A stretch of 64,000 nt of DNA from Kitasatospora sp. NBC_00374 (GTDB lineage Bacteria; Actinomycetota; Actinomycetes; Streptomycetales; Streptomycetaceae). The number at the start of each line of letters is the position of its first letter. Position 1 is the first letter of the stretch. The stretch is taken from NCBI RefSeq assembly GCF_041434935.1, contig NZ_CP107964.1, positions 3,472,001 through 3,536,000 of the forward strand. Direction: 5' to 3'. Positions 48,145-59,532 of this stretch are shown piece after piece. The position numbers and the translations under genes are program-made. Below the pieces are notes generated by a model. That model had not been told where the DNA came from and searched no databases. It saw nothing but the letters and a program-made list of their open reading frames with translations.

Positions 48145-48282
48145 GTTCGGCTCCGCCCGTCGGTCGTACGGCTCCGCCCCGCACGGCGCCAGTCCGTCGC
48201 ACGGCTCCGCCCCACACTGCGCCAGCCGGTCGTACGGCTCCGCCCTACACTGCGCTAGCCGGTCGTACGGCTCCGCCCTACG
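48145..48282. repeat. 33-bp tandem repeat array
   Basis: Four copies of a 33-base unit built on GTACGGCTCCGCCC (cores at 48166, 48199, 48232, 48265) plus a partial copy at 48145. It fills the gap between the gtrA-like gene and the histidine kinase gene, and the last copy encodes the kinase's final residues and stop. The unit is 11 codons long. Confidence 0.85.
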
Positions 48283-49499
48283 AACAGCGCGAACACCGGC
48301 GGCTGGAGGGACAGCAGTTCCAGCCGGCCGCCGTCCGCCTCGGCGAGGTCGCGGGCGACGGCGAGGCCGATGCCGGTGGAGTTGCGGCCGCTGACCGCCC
48401 GTTCGAAGACCCGGTTGCCGAGTTCGGCCGGGACGCCCGGGCCCTCGTCCTGGACCTCGGCGACGATCGAGCTGCCGGACCGGCGGACCCGCAGGGTGAT
48501 GGTACCGGCGCCGTGCATCAGGGAGTTCTCGATCAGGGTGGCCAGCACCTGGGCGACGGTGCCGGGGGTGCCGGTGACGTGCGCGCCGCGGATGCCCTCG
48601 ATCACCAGGCGTCGGCCGCTGTCCCGCAGGGGCGGCCCCCACTCCTCCACCTGCTGCTTGACGACCTCGTCGAGCGGGAAGCTGACCGCCGTCGGGCTGC
48701 TGCGGTCGCGCTGGTTGGTGAGCAGGCGCTGCACCACGTCGGTGAGCCGTTCGACCTGCTGCAGGCCGATGGCCGCCTCCTCCCGTACGGTGGCGGGTTC
48801 CTCGGCGAGGGCGGTGATCTCCTCCAGGCGCATGGACAGCGCGGTGAGCGGGGTGCGCAGCTGGTGCGAGGCGTCGGCGGCGAGCCGGCGCTCGGCGGTG
48901 AGCATGCGGGCGATGCGTTCGGCGCTGGCGTCGAGCACCTCGGCAATCCGGTCGAGTTCGGGGACGCCGTAACGGCGGTCGCGGGGGCGCGGGTCGCCGG
49001 AGCCGAGCCGTTCGGCGGTCTCGGCGAGGTCGGTGAGCGGACGGGCCAGCCGTTTGGCCTGCCAGACGGCGAGCGCGACGGCGGCCTGGACCGCGAGCAG
49101 GGCGACCACGCCGAGCAGCAGCAGCATGTTGCCGATCTCGTGGTCGACCTCTTCACGGGACTGCATCACGGTGACGGTCTCGCCGCTGGCACCGACCTCG
49201 GCGGCACTGAGGGTGGGGCCCTTCACCGGGCGTCCGGCCGCGATGAGCGGCTGGCCGGGGATGTCGACGAGGACGAAGGAGCCCTCGGTGACCTGGGCGG
49301 CGAACTTCTCGCCGGTGACCGGCTCACCCGCCGCCAGTCTGCTCTCGACCAGCCCGAGCACCCGGACGGCCTCCGCGTCGACCCGGTCGTTGGCCGCGCT
49401 GACGATGCTCTGCTTCTCGATCAGTGCCAGCGGTACGCAGAACACCGCGACCACCACCAGGACGACGCCCAGCAGCGAATTGATCATCCTGCGCTTCAC
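48255..49499 (-). CDS. membrane sensor histidine kinase
   Basis: 414 residues. Helix 1 (8-28), an extracytoplasmic sensor part (about 30-122), helix 2 (125-147), HAMP linker, phospho-acceptor H212 in ASHQLRTPLTAL, and an ATPase domain with IENSLMHGAG, DEGPGVP and GIGLAVARDLAEADGG. Its gene begins 16 bases after the response regulator's stop. The last residues (GRSRTTG) lie inside the 33-bp repeat array. Signal unknown. Confidence 0.93.
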   Translation of the reverse strand: MKRRMINSLLGVVLVVVAVFCVPLALIEKQSIVSAANDRVDAEAVRVLGLVESRLAAGEPVTGEKFAAQVTEGSFVLVDIPGQPLIAAGRPVKGPTLSAAEVGASGETVTVMQSREEVDHEIGNMLLLLGVVALLAVQAAVALAVWQAKRLARPLTDLAETAERLGSGDPRPRDRRYGVPELDRIAEVLDASAERIARMLTAERRLAADASHQLRTPLTALSMRLEEITALAEEPATVREEAAIGLQQVERLTDVVQRLLTNQRDRSSPTAVSFPLDEVVKQQVEEWGPPLRDSGRRLVIEGIRGAHVTGTPGTVAQVLATLIENSLMHGAGTITLRVRRSGSSIVAEVQDEGPGVPAELGNRVFERAVSGRNSTGIGLAVARDLAEADGGRLELLSLQPPVFALFVGRSRTTG

Positions 49500-49514
49500 G
49501 CCGGGCGGCCTCTG

Positions 49515-50189
49515 TCAGTTCTTCTCGAAGCGGAAGCCCACGCCGCGGACGGTGGCGATGTAGCGCGGGTTGGCCGCGTCGTCGCCGAGCTTCTTGCGCA
49601 ACCAGGAGATGTGCATGTCGAGGGTCTTGGTCGAGGTCCACCAGGTGGTGTCCCAGACCTGGCGCATGATCTCCTCACGGGTGACCACCCGGCCGGCGTC
49701 CCGGACCAGCACCCGGAGCAGCTCGAACTCCTTGGCGGAGAGGGTGAGCTCCTCCTCGCCGAGCCAGGCCCGGTGCGACTCGATGTCGATCTTCACGCCG
49801 TGCGCACCGGTGGTGAGCTGGTCCACGTTGCCGCGGCGCAGCAGGGCGCGGACCCGGGCGAGCAGTTCGGCGAGCCGGAACGGCTTGGTGACGTAGTCGT
49901 CGGCGCCGGCGTCGAGGCCGACCACGGTGTCCACCTCGTCGGCGCGCGCGGTGAGTACCAGGACCGGGAAGCTCTTGCCGTCGGCACGCAGTCGGCGGCA
50001 GACCTCCAGGCCGTCCATCTCGGGCAACCCGAGGTCCAGGACGATCAGGTCGACCTCCTCGGTCAGCCCGGCGCCCAGCGCGGCGGGGCCGTCCTCCCGG
50101 ACCAGCACCTCGTAGCCCTCCCGGCGCAGGGCGCGGGCCAGCGGTTCGGAGATTGCCGGGTCGTCCTCGGCCAGCAGCACACAGGTCAT
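49515..50189 (-). CDS. OmpR-type response regulator
   Basis: 224 residues. Receiver domain with D52 (VLDLGLPEMDG) and K102, and a winged-helix DNA-binding domain (about 128-222; LTLSAKEFELLRVLV, VDVH-like recognition region DMHISWLRKKLG, IATVRGVGFRFE). ATG 50189 is 6 bases after TACCAT (50196-50201), suggesting a leaderless mRNA. Partner of the following sensor kinase. Confidence 0.95.
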   Translation of the reverse strand: MTCVLLAEDDPAISEPLARALRREGYEVLVREDGPAALGAGLTEEVDLIVLDLGLPEMDGLEVCRRLRADGKSFPVLVLTARADEVDTVVGLDAGADDYVTKPFRLAELLARVRALLRRGNVDQLTTGAHGVKIDIESHRAWLGEEELTLSAKEFELLRVLVRDAGRVVTREEIMRQVWDTTWWTSTKTLDMHISWLRKKLGDDAANPRYIATVRGVGFRFEKN

Positions 50190-50294
50190 GGCCTGATGGT
50201 AGACCGCCACAGGCGCCTTGATCAGGGTGCGTACGGGCCCTTGACCTCCGCATGACCTGCGCGCGAGGCAACCGTGGCCGGGGGTCGGCAGGCG

Positions 50295-50312
50295 CTGTGA
50301 ACTAGTTCACAG
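50295..50312. promoter_or_regulatory. perfect CRP-type palindrome
   Basis: CTGTGAACTAGTTCACAG: both half-sites match TGTGA-N6-TCACA, the CRP/FNR family consensus. It lies 106 bases upstream of the response regulator and 275 upstream of the transporter. Confidence 0.6.
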
Positions 50313-50535
50313 AGCGTGATCACCACGCCGGGCCCGCCATGGTTTCAAAGGCTCGGTCGAGCGCCCCCCTTTGTCGAGGATTTCCACGTGCTACCTTCGC
50401 TTCAAAGGAGATTCTGCGCTTGGGCCATTGAATTCGCACCCCACGGGCTCCCTCGCTTTGCTTGCGCATTACCTGGTTTGCAAGGTTTGTCCGGCCATGT
50501 CATGGAATACCGCCACGTACAGTGGTTTGGTCCCC

Positions 50536-50561
50536 GTCCGCCTCCACCCCCCTTGGCGGAC
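50536..50561 (+). promoter_or_regulatory. 5'-leader hairpin of the peptide transporter gene
   Basis: Perfect 7-bp stem GTCCGCC/GGCGGAC with a 12-base loop, 25 bases before the start codon and just before its AAGGA ribosome site. Confidence 0.45.
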
Positions 50562-50586
50562 GAAGTCAGGCAAGGAACCCCTATAC

Positions 50587-52092
<1,506 letters not shown>

Positions 52093-52102
52093 CGGACCCG
52101 TG

Positions 52103-52154
52103 GCACGTCGAAGGGCCGGTACCCGCCGAGGCGGGTACCGGCCCTTCGACGTGC
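52103..52154. terminator. bidirectional hairpin terminator
   Basis: Perfect 24-bp inverted repeat (52103-52126 with 52131-52154) and a 4-base loop CGAG, between the convergent transporter and hutI genes. Confidence 0.9.
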
Positions 52155-52159
52155 GCCGG

Positions 52160-53326
52160 TCAGAACTCCCGCGCGCCCGCGCGCCAGACCGCGGCGGTGA
52201 GCGGCACACCCGGCCGGTAGGCGAGGTGGACGTGCGACGGCGCCTCCAGCAGCAGCAGGTCGGCCCGGGCGCCCGGGGTGATCGCGCCGACGTCGCCGCG
52301 GCGCAGCGCCTTGGCACCGCCCGCGGTGGCGGCGTGCACGGCCTCGTCCGGGGTCATCCCCATCTCGCGGACGGCCACCGCGATGCAGAAGGCCATCGAG
52401 CTGGTGAAGCTGGAGCCCGGGTTGCAGTCGGTGGACAGCGCGACGGTGGCGCCCGCGTCGAGCAGACGGCGCGCGTTCGGGTAGGCGGCGCGGGTGGAGA
52501 ACTCCGCGCCGGGCAGCAGGGTGGCCACCGTCTCCGAGCCGGCCAGCGCGGCGACGTCCTCGTCGGTGAGGTGGGTGCAGTGGTCGGCCGATGCGGCGCC
52601 CAGCTCGACCGCCAGCTGCACGCCCGGCCCGTACGAGAGCTGGTTGGCGTGCACCCGCGGGATGAGTCCGCGCTTGGCGCCGGCGGTGAGGACGGCGCGG
52701 GCCTGGTCGCCGTCGAAGGCACCCCGCTCGCAGAAGACGTCCACCCAGCGGGCGTGCGGGGCGCAGGCGTCCAGCATCTCGCCGGTGACCAGGTCGACGT
52801 AGCCGGCCGGGTCGTCGGCGAACTCGGGCGCGACCACGTGGGCGCCGAGGTAGGTGGTCTCCGGGGTGTGCGAGGCGGCGATCCGCAGCGCCCGGGCCTC
52901 GTCGGCGACGGTCAGGCCGTAGCCGGACTTGCACTCGACCGTGGTGGTGCCCTGGTGCAGTGCCTCGCGCAGGAAGCGGACCAGGTTGGCGTCCAGCTCG
53001 GCGTCGGTGGCCGCGCGGGTGGCGGCGACCGTGGTGCGGATGCCGCCCGCACTGTAGGCCTGCCCGGACATCCGGGCGTTGAACTCGGCGGTGCGGTCGC
53101 CCGCGAAGACCAGGTGGGCGTGGGAGTCGACGAAACCGGGCAGCAGCGCGCGGTGCCTGGCGTCGAACCGCTCGTCCGCGGCGGGTGCGGCGGCGGCCGG
53201 GCCGACCCAGGCGACCCGGCTGCCCTCGACGACCACGGCGGCGTCCTGGAGCAGGCCCAGCGGGCCCTGTCCGAGCGCGGGGTCGTTCGTCACCAGGGTG
53301 CCGACGTCGGTGATCAGGAGGCTCAA
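52160..53326 (-). CDS. hutI: imidazolonepropionase
   Basis: 388 residues. Third enzyme of histidine degradation; hydrolyses imidazolone propionate to N-formimino-glutamate. Metal ligands in [48 protein letters not shown] and [12 protein letters not shown]. The likely start is TTG at 53326 (LSLLITDVG) with AAAGGG upstream; no ATG or GTG fits the family's N terminus. A hairpin separates it from hutF upstream. Confidence 0.94.
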   Translation of the reverse strand: MSLLITDVGTLVTNDPALGQGPLGLLQDAAVVVEGSRVAWVGPAAAAPAADERFDARHRALLPGFVDSHAHLVFAGDRTAEFNARMSGQAYSAGGIRTTVAATRAATDAELDANLVRFLREALHQGTTTVECKSGYGLTVADEARALRIAASHTPETTYLGAHVVAPEFADDPAGYVDLVTGEMLDACAPHARWVDVFCERGAFDGDQARAVLTAGAKRGLIPRVHANQLSYGPGVQLAVELGAASADHCTHLTDEDVAALAGSETVATLLPGAEFSTRAAYPNARRLLDAGATVALSTDCNPGSSFTSSMAFCIAVAVREMGMTPDEAVHAATAGGAKALRRGDVGAITPGARADLLLLEAPSHVHLAYRPGVPLTAAVWRAGAREF

Positions 53327-53355
53327 GGGGACCCTTTCACTTCGGGACCCGAGAA

Positions 53356-53388
53356 CGGGCCCCACCAGATCAGCCCTGGTGGGGCCCG
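53356..53388 (-). terminator. hairpin between hutF and hutI
   Basis: 13-bp perfect stem CGGGCCCCACCAG/CTGGTGGGGCCCG, 7-base loop, 30 bases before the hutI start. May end or reduce transcription from hutF into hutI. Confidence 0.6.
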
Positions 53389-53399
53389 CTCCCGGGAGT

Positions 53400-54755
53400 C
53401 TATGACTGCAGGGCGTCGATCGCGTCACGCAGGGCGGCCGGAACATCGGCGACCAGTTGGTGCACGCCGTCCTTGACGATGTGCCGACCGCCGACCACCA
53501 CGTGCCGCACGTCGGCGGCGGAGGCCGCGAAGACCGCCGTCTCCGCGCCCAGCGCGGGCCTGGGGCCCGCCGTCCGGACGCTGTCCAGGGCGACCGCGGT
53601 GAGGTCCGCGAGGGAGCCGGCCTCGATCCGGCCGGCCTCCGGCCAGCCGAGCGAGGCGTGGCCGTCCTCGCTGCCCGCCCGGAGCAGCGCGTTGGCCGTC
53701 CAGTGCCCGCGGGTGCGGGTGCGCAGGCGCTCGTCCAGCTCCAGGGCGCGGGCCTCCTCGAACGGGTCGATGACCGCGTGGCTGTCGCTGCCCAGGCTGA
53801 TCGGGCAGCCCGCGCTCGCCAGCCGGCGGGCCGGGCCGATGCCGTCCGCGAGGTCCCGCTCGGTGGTGGGACACATGCAGATGGTGGTGGACGAGCCCGC
53901 GAGCAGCCGGATGTCGTCGTCGCTCAGATGGGTGGCGTGCACGGCGGAGGTGCGCGGGCCGAGCACGCCGTGGTCGGCGAGCAGCCGGGTCGGGGTGACG
54001 CCGTGCGCGGTGAGGCAGGCGTCGTTCTCGGCGGTCTGCTCGGAGAGGTGGACGTGCAGCGGCGTCTTGCGCATCGCCGCCCAGTGCGCGACGGTGCTCA
54101 GCTGCTCGGCCGGGACGGCCCGCACGGAGTGGACGGCGGCGCCGATCCGGGCGTGCTCGGTGGCCTTCAGCGCGTCGGCGCGGGCCGCCCAGGCGTCCGC
54201 GTCGCCGTCGCTGAACCGCAGCTGCGGCTTGGTCGGCTCGGCGCCGAAGCCGGCCGACACGTAGCAGGTGTCCAGCAGGGTGATCCGGATGCCGGCCCGC
54301 AGCGCCGCCTCGATGAGCGCGTCACCCATCGCGTTCGGGTCGTCGTACCGGCCGCCGCCGGGGGCGTGGTGCAGGTAGTGGAACTCGCCGACGGCGGTGA
54401 TGCCGGCCAGCGCCATCTCGGCGTAGACCGCGGTGGCCAGCGCCAGGTAGCTGTCCGGGTCGAGCGCACCGGCGAACCGGTACATGGTGTCCCGCCAGGT
54501 CCAGAAGGTGCCGGAGCCCACCTGGACGTTGCCGCGCAGCGCGCGGTGGAAGGCGTGCGAGTGGGCGTTGGCCTGGCCGGGGAGGACCAGCCCGCCGAGC
54601 CGGACCGCCCCGGGCGGGCAGGGCCCGCTGTCCGGGGTGACCTTGGCGATCCGGCCGCCCGGGCCGACGGCGATCAGCACCTGCTGCTCGACGACCGGTC
54701 CGTTGGCGTGCGGCAGCCAGGCGTACTCCGCCCAGTACGTCACCGCTGCTGACAT
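53400..54755 (-). CDS. hutF: formimidoylglutamate deiminase
   Basis: 451 residues. Amidohydrolase that converts N-formimino-glutamate to N-formylglutamate and ammonia. [17 protein letters not shown] (metal HxH), [25 protein letters not shown] and [19 protein letters not shown] are the metal and substrate motifs. Its start lies 16 bases inside the M20 hydrolase gene, so the two are tightly coupled. Confidence 0.93.
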   Translation of the reverse strand: MSAAVTYWAEYAWLPHANGPVVEQQVLIAVGPGGRIAKVTPDSGPCPPGAVRLGGLVLPGQANAHSHAFHRALRGNVQVGSGTFWTWRDTMYRFAGALDPDSYLALATAVYAEMALAGITAVGEFHYLHHAPGGGRYDDPNAMGDALIEAALRAGIRITLLDTCYVSAGFGAEPTKPQLRFSDGDADAWAARADALKATEHARIGAAVHSVRAVPAEQLSTVAHWAAMRKTPLHVHLSEQTAENDACLTAHGVTPTRLLADHGVLGPRTSAVHATHLSDDDIRLLAGSSTTICMCPTTERDLADGIGPARRLASAGCPISLGSDSHAVIDPFEEARALELDERLRTRTRGHWTANALLRAGSEDGHASLGWPEAGRIEAGSLADLTAVALDSVRTAGPRPALGAETAVFAASAADVRHVVVGGRHIVKDGVHQLVADVPAALRDAIDALQS

Positions 54756-55954
54756 GCGAGGTCCTCCAGTACGTCGGCGAGAGCGGCCACGCCGGCGAGG
54801 CAGTCGCGCTCCTCGGCGTGCTCGGCCGGGGAGTGCGAGACGCCGCTCGGGTTCCGTACGAACAGCATGGCGGTCGGAATCGCCGATGCCAGGATTCCGG
54901 CGTCGTGTCCCGCGCCGGTCGGCAGGACGGGTACCCCGCCGAGGCCCTTGGCGAGCCGGTCGCGCAGCGGGCCGTCGAAGTCGACCACCGGCGTGTACGA
55001 CTCCCGGGTCAGCTCGACCCGGACGCCGTCGTGCGTGCCGCGCGCGTCGGCGGCCTGCCGGATCTCCTCGACCAGTGCGGTCAGGGTCGCCTCGTCGGCG
55101 GCCCGGGAGTCCAGCCAGCCGCGGATCAGCGAGGCGATCGCGTTGGTGCCGTTGGGCTCGACGGCGACCTTGCCGAAGGTGGCCAGGGCGCCGGCCAGCT
55201 CGGCCTTCTCGCGGGCGGAGAGCACGGTGCTCGCGAAGGTGAGCATCGGGTCCCGGCGGTCCTCGATCCGGGTGGTGCCCGCGTGGTTGGCCTCGCCGTG
55301 GAAGTCGAAGCGCCAGCGGCCGTGCGGCCAGATCGCGCTGGCCACGCCGACCGGGTGCTCGGCGGTCAGGTAGCGGCCCTGCTCGACGTGCAGCTCGACG
55401 TAGGCGCCGACCCGGGCGAGCCGCTCGTGGTCCGAGCCGATCGCGGCGGGGTCGTACCCGGCCCGCTCCATCGCGTCGGGCAGCCGGACGCCGTCCGCGT
55501 CGCGCAGCGCGTACGCCTGCTCCCGGGAGAGCACGCCGGCGGTGAGGCGGGAGCCGATGCAGGCGACACCGAACCGGGCGCCCTCCTCGTCGCCGAAGTT
55601 GACGATGGCCAGCGGCTTGTCGAACTCGGCTCCGCGCGCACGGAGTTCGTCCAGGGCGGCGAAGGCGGAGACCACGCCGAGCGGGCCGTCGAAGGCGCCG
55701 CCGTCCGGGACGGAGTCCAGGTGCGAGCCGGTGACGATCGCGCCGCCGGCGTTCGGGTCGCCGAGCCACGCCCACTGGTTGCCGTTGCGGTCCAGCTCGT
55801 AGGCCAGGCCGCGCGAGCGGGCCTGCTCCTCGAACCAGGCCCGGCACTCGGCGTCGGCGGTGTTCCAGGCGAAGCGGCGGTACCCGCCGGAGGAGGCGGA
55901 GCGGCCCACGGGGAGCAGCTCCGCCCACATCCGACGGAAGGAGTCCTCGGTCAC
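54740..55954 (-). CDS. M20-family amidohydrolase (allantoate/N-carbamoyl amino acid hydrolase type)
   Basis: 404 residues. Dinuclear metal hydrolase: [59 protein letters not shown] and [12 protein letters not shown]. Annotation transfer would say allantoate amidohydrolase. It is locked between hutU (GTGA overlap at its start) and hutF (16-base overlap at its end), so a step in histidine breakdown is more likely; removing formate from N-formylglutamate is the step otherwise missing here (inference). Confidence 0.85.
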   Translation of the reverse strand: MTEDSFRRMWAELLPVGRSASSGGYRRFAWNTADAECRAWFEEQARSRGLAYELDRNGNQWAWLGDPNAGGAIVTGSHLDSVPDGGAFDGPLGVVSAFAALDELRARGAEFDKPLAIVNFGDEEGARFGVACIGSRLTAGVLSREQAYALRDADGVRLPDAMERAGYDPAAIGSDHERLARVGAYVELHVEQGRYLTAEHPVGVASAIWPHGRWRFDFHGEANHAGTTRIEDRRDPMLTFASTVLSAREKAELAGALATFGKVAVEPNGTNAIASLIRGWLDSRAADEATLTALVEEIRQAADARGTHDGVRVELTRESYTPVVDFDGPLRDRLAKGLGGVPVLPTGAGHDAGILASAIPTAMLFVRNPSGVSHSPAEHAEERDCLAGVAALADVLEDLACQQR

Positions 55955-57624
55955 AGCTCGTTCATGGGGACGCGCACCCCGCGCTCGTCCGCGACCTCGA
56001 CCGCGCGGTCGTAGCCGGCGTCGACGTGCCGGATGACACCCATGCCCGGGTCGTTGGTGAGCACCCGGCGGATCTTCTCGCCCGCGAGCGCGGTGCCGTC
56101 GGCGACCGTGACCTGGCCGGCGTGGATCGAGCGGCCGATGCCGACGCCGCCGCCGTGGTGGATGGAGACCCAGGACGCGCCGGAGGCGACGTTGACCATG
56201 GCGTTGATCAGCGGCCAGTCGGCGATCGCGTCCGAGCCGTCCAGCATGGCCTCGGTCTCGCGGTACGGGGAGGCGACCGAGCCGCAGTCCAGGTGGTCAC
56301 GGCCGATCACCAGCGGGGCGGAGAGCTCACCGCTCGCGACCATGTCGTTGAAGCGCACGCCGGCCTTGTCGCGCTCGCCGTAGCCGAGCCAGCAGATCCG
56401 CGCCGGGAGGCCCTGGAAGTGCACCTTCTCCTGGGCCATCTTGATCCAGCGGTGCAGCGACTCGTTCTCCGGGAAGAGGTCGAGCACGGCCTTGTCGGTC
56501 TTGTAGATGTCCTGCGGGTCGCCGGACAGGGCGGCCCAGCGGAACGGGCCCTTGCCCTCGCAGAACAGCGGGCGGATGTACGCCGGGACGAAGCCGGGGA
56601 AGGCGAACGCGCGGTCGTAGCCCGCGAGCTGGGCCTCGCCGCGGATCGAGTTCCCGTAGTCGAAGACCTCGGCGCCCTTGTCCAGGAAGCCGACCATCGC
56701 CTCGACGTGCTTGGCCATCGACTCGCGCGAGCGCTGCGTGAACTCGGCCGGCTTGGCCGCCGCGTAGTCGGCCATGTCGTCGAAGTCGACGCCGATCGGC
56801 AGGTAGCTCAGCGGGTCGTGGGCGCTGGTCTGGTCGGTGACGATGTCGATCGGGGCGTCCATCGCGAGCAGCTGCGGGAAGATCTCCGCGGCGTTGCCGA
56901 GCAGGCCGATGGAGAGCGGCTGCTTCTTGTCGCGGGCTGCGGTGGCGAGCTCCAGCGCGTGGTCGAGGTTCTTGGCCTCGACGTCCAGGTAGCGGTGCTC
57001 GATCCGGCGGGCGATCCGGGACGGGTCGCAGTCGACACAGATCGCCACGCCGCCGTTCATGGTGACGGCCAGCGGCTGGGCGCCGCCCATGCCGCCGAGG
57101 CCGGCGGTCAGGGTGATGGTGCCTTCGAGGGTGTTGTCGAACTTCTTGGCCGCGACGGCGCCGAAGGTCTCGTAGGTGCCCTGCAGGATGCCCTGGGTGC
57201 CGATGTAGATCCAGGAACCGGCGGTCATCTGGCCGTACATGGTGAGCCCGAGGCTCTCCAGCCGGCGGAACTCCTCCCAGTTGGCCCAGTCGCCGACCAG
57301 GTTGGAGTTGGCGATCAGTACGCGCGGCGCCCACTCGTGGGTCTGCATGACGCCGACCGGGCGGCCGGACTGGACCAGCATGGTCTCGTCCTGCTTCAGG
57401 GTCTGCAGGGTGCGGACCATCGCGTCGTACGAGCGCCAGTCGCGGGCCGCCTTGCCGGTGCCGCCGTAGACGACCAGCTTGGACGGGTGCTCGGCCACCT
57501 CGGGGTCGAGGTTGTTCATGAGCATCCGCAGGGCCGCCTCCTGCTGCCACCCCTGCGTGGTCAGGTTCGTCCCGCGCGCCGCGCGGACCTCGCGCGGACC
57601 ACTGCCCGTCTGCTGCTGCACCAT
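55951..57624 (-). CDS. hutU: urocanate hydratase
   Basis: 557 residues. NAD-dependent hydration of urocanate to imidazolone propionate. [59 protein letters not shown] and [20 protein letters not shown] are hallmark motifs. ATG 57624 has GGGAGG 7 bases upstream; an in-frame GTG at 57657 is less likely. First gene of hutU-M20-hutF, preceded by an AT-rich promoter region. Confidence 0.97.
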   Translation of the reverse strand: MVQQQTGSGPREVRAARGTNLTTQGWQQEAALRMLMNNLDPEVAEHPSKLVVYGGTGKAARDWRSYDAMVRTLQTLKQDETMLVQSGRPVGVMQTHEWAPRVLIANSNLVGDWANWEEFRRLESLGLTMYGQMTAGSWIYIGTQGILQGTYETFGAVAAKKFDNTLEGTITLTAGLGGMGGAQPLAVTMNGGVAICVDCDPSRIARRIEHRYLDVEAKNLDHALELATAARDKKQPLSIGLLGNAAEIFPQLLAMDAPIDIVTDQTSAHDPLSYLPIGVDFDDMADYAAAKPAEFTQRSRESMAKHVEAMVGFLDKGAEVFDYGNSIRGEAQLAGYDRAFAFPGFVPAYIRPLFCEGKGPFRWAALSGDPQDIYKTDKAVLDLFPENESLHRWIKMAQEKVHFQGLPARICWLGYGERDKAGVRFNDMVASGELSAPLVIGRDHLDCGSVASPYRETEAMLDGSDAIADWPLINAMVNVASGASWVSIHHGGGVGIGRSIHAGQVTVADGTALAGEKIRRVLTNDPGMGVIRHVDAGYDRAVEVADERGVRVPMNEL

Positions 57625-57943
57625 GCTGCCGGCCTCCCTGCGGATGGATTCATTCAATGTGTGTTGCTCTGAATATATCCAATCAACGGCCCGCCCACCA
57701 GACCCGCATGCGAACGATCACCACCGAGGTCGCGCCGGCCGTCGCCGTCGCAGGGGTCCCACCGGTGCCCGTCCGGATCCTCACGGCACCCAGGAACACC
57801 ACTCCGACCAGGCGTTTCACCCTCCGGCCGACGACGCGGCAACCACGCGCGCCCGGGGCCTCGGAGGGTGTCCGGTCGCACACCTGACCGCCCTCACGCC
57901 CGCGGCCCGGGCCGACACACCGCAGCCCGGGGCGTCCGAAGGC
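57625..57943 (-). promoter_or_regulatory. hutU upstream region
   Basis: About 320 bases without a gene. The hutU-proximal part (57655-57690) is unusually AT-rich and contains TATATT on the minus strand (57672-57677) as a likely -10; the rest shows no feature I recognise. Confidence 0.5.
57670..57681 (-). promoter_or_regulatory. near-palindrome over the hutU promoter
   Basis: TGAATA-TATCCA, palindromic with one mismatch, overlapping the candidate -10. Compare the longer palindrome at the hutH start. Confidence 0.4.
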
Positions 57944-58309
57944 TCAGGCGGCCGCGTCGCCGTCCCAGTCGATGCCGATCTCGGCCAGCCAGCGGCGGTC
58001 GTCCGCACCGACCGCCTCGGCGCGGGCCGCCGGGGCCGGCGGGGCCGGCGGGGCCGGCGGGTCGGCCGGACGGGGCGCGCGGGGGATCTCTCGGATCGGG
58101 CCGAGCCCGTACCTCTCGGCGGCGCCGGCCGCGGCCTCGGGGTCGATCACCCCGACGTGCACCGCGGTCTCGTCCCCCGCCTCCAGCACGATCAGGTCGG
58201 GCTCGGGCGGCTGTTTGAGCGAGATGCGGCGGCCGCAGCTCGGGCAGGACCACTCGTCCGCCCCCGAGGCGAGTCGGCCGGTCAGTCTCATCTGGTGGAT
58301 CGGGCCCAT
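57944..58309 (-). CDS. small zinc-ribbon-like conserved protein
   Basis: 121 residues, unknown function. Conserved N terminus MGPIHQMRLTGRLAS, then WSCPSCGRRISL (one CxxC; a second pair is lacking) and LDLIVLEAGDE-like strand, a Pro/Ala-rich linker (75-100) and the end WLAEIGIDWDGDAAA. Located between the RpiR regulator and hutU on the same strand. GTG 58318 is an alternative start. Confidence 0.75.
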   Translation of the reverse strand: MGPIHQMRLTGRLASGADEWSCPSCGRRISLKQPPEPDLIVLEAGDETAVHVGVIDPEAAAGAAERYGLGPIREIPRAPRPADPPAPPAPPAPAARAEAVGADDRRWLAEIGIDWDGDAAA

Positions 58310-58464
58310 GACTGACACCCCCGTCCGGCCCTGGCGCCAGGGCCTGCTGGAGGGATGCCCGTTCGAGGGCGCCGGGCAACCCGTCGACGCCAAGCTGTGC
58401 CCATCGGGGACGGCCGCGGCTCCGGGCGGTGTCCGCTCCCGGCCGCGCCTGCTCCAGGCCGTGC

Positions 58465-59334
58465 CTACTCCAAGAACAGCCCGCGCGCCGCCGCGGACTG
58501 CTCGATCGCCTCCAGCCGGGCCTCCGCGCCCGGGAGTTCGTCGCACATGGTCTGCAGCAGGACCCGGCCGAGCATCATCGGCCCGCAGGCGGTGTCGAAG
58601 ACCAGGTTGGTACCGACCGCGACCGGCAGCAGCAGGTCGGAGAGCTTGGCGACCGGCGCGAAGGCACTGTCGGCGACGGTGAGCACGGTCAGCCCGCAGT
58701 CCCGCGCGACCACCAGGGCGTCCATCAGCTCGCGCGGGTAGCGGGGCAGCGCGAAGCACAGCAGGGCGGAGGCCCCGGCGAAGGCGGCCTGCTCGATCCG
58801 GTCCGCGAGCATCGAGCCGCCCTCGTCGAGCAGCCGGATGTCGGGGTGCACCTTGGCGGCGAAGTAGGCGAAGCCGCGGGCCTGCGCGGAGGCCGCCCGC
58901 AGGCCGAGCACCGGCAGCGGCCGGGAGGCCGCCAGCAGGCGGGCCGCGCGGACGATCGGCTCGGGGTCCGCGAGCAGCGCGGCCAGGTGCCGCAGGTGCT
59001 CGATCTCGGCCAGGACGGCCTGCTGGTGCTCGTTGCGGACGGCGTCGGCCGGGGTCTCGGGGGCGGCGGGTTCGCCCGCGCCGAGTTCGCGCAGCTGCTT
59101 GCGCAGGGCCGGGTAGCCGTCGTAGCCGAGGGCGACCGCGAAGCGGGTGACGGAGGGCTGGCTGACGCCGGCCAGCTCGGCGACCTCGACGCTCGACAGG
59201 AACGGCGCCTCGTTGGCGTGCCGGACCAGGGAGTGGGCGATCCGGCGCTGCGTCGGCGTCAGCCGGTGGCCCTCGAAGAGCTGCAACAGGCGGGCGGACG
59301 GCCCCACGGCGCCGTTCTCCTCCGGGGCGGTCAT
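58465..59334 (-). CDS. MurR/RpiR family transcriptional regulator, probable hut regulator
   Basis: 289 residues. N-terminal HTH_6 domain (about 15-90; LTPTQRRIAHSLVRHANEAP, ELAGVSQPSVTRFAVALGY) and a C-terminal SIS domain (about 130-270; PLPVLGLRAASAQARGFAY, ALLCFALPRYPRE) that normally binds a phosphosugar-like effector. Placed inside the hut locus on the same strand, it is the obvious candidate to sense a histidine-pathway metabolite (inference). Ribosome site GGAGGT. Confidence 0.9.
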   Translation of the reverse strand: MTAPEENGAVGPSARLLQLFEGHRLTPTQRRIAHSLVRHANEAPFLSSVEVAELAGVSQPSVTRFAVALGYDGYPALRKQLRELGAGEPAAPETPADAVRNEHQQAVLAEIEHLRHLAALLADPEPIVRAARLLAASRPLPVLGLRAASAQARGFAYFAAKVHPDIRLLDEGGSMLADRIEQAAFAGASALLCFALPRYPRELMDALVVARDCGLTVLTVADSAFAPVAKLSDLLLPVAVGTNLVFDTACGPMMLGRVLLQTMCDELPGAEARLEAIEQSAAARGLFLE

Positions 59335-59532
59335 CAGCGGTACCTCCGAGCTCGGGTTTGGCGTCCACCGCTGGCGGCGGCGGCTGGGACGACTGTGGCG
59401 CAGTCCCGGCAGGTGGGCAATGGCGTTTCGGAGTTCGGGACGGTCGGGTTCTCGGGGTGACCCTGATTTGTCCCTGAACCGCCCCCGAAATCCCGCTCCT
59501 CGGGTGGTCCCGCGGCTACCCGGGCCTCGACC

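Larger units (their letters stand above)
50190..50586. promoter_or_regulatory. control region between the two-component genes and the peptide transporter
   Basis: About 400 bases, noticeably lower in GC than the genes. It contains an 18-bp perfect palindrome (50295-50312), an 8-bp palindrome GTGATCAC (about 50316), two TTCAAAGG elements (near 50345 and 50400), a strong AAGGAG ribosome-site-like sequence near 50404 with no meaningful ORF behind it, and a hairpin at 50536-50561 shortly before the transporter start. Confidence 0.5.

Noticed and set aside
48145..48282. CRISPR-like array
   Set aside because: Units are directly adjacent without variable spacers, and one copy is coding; it is a tandem repeat.
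48255..50189. MtrA-MtrB identity for the two-component pair
   Set aside because: No lpqB follows and the kinase layout is generic, so I left the pair unnamed.
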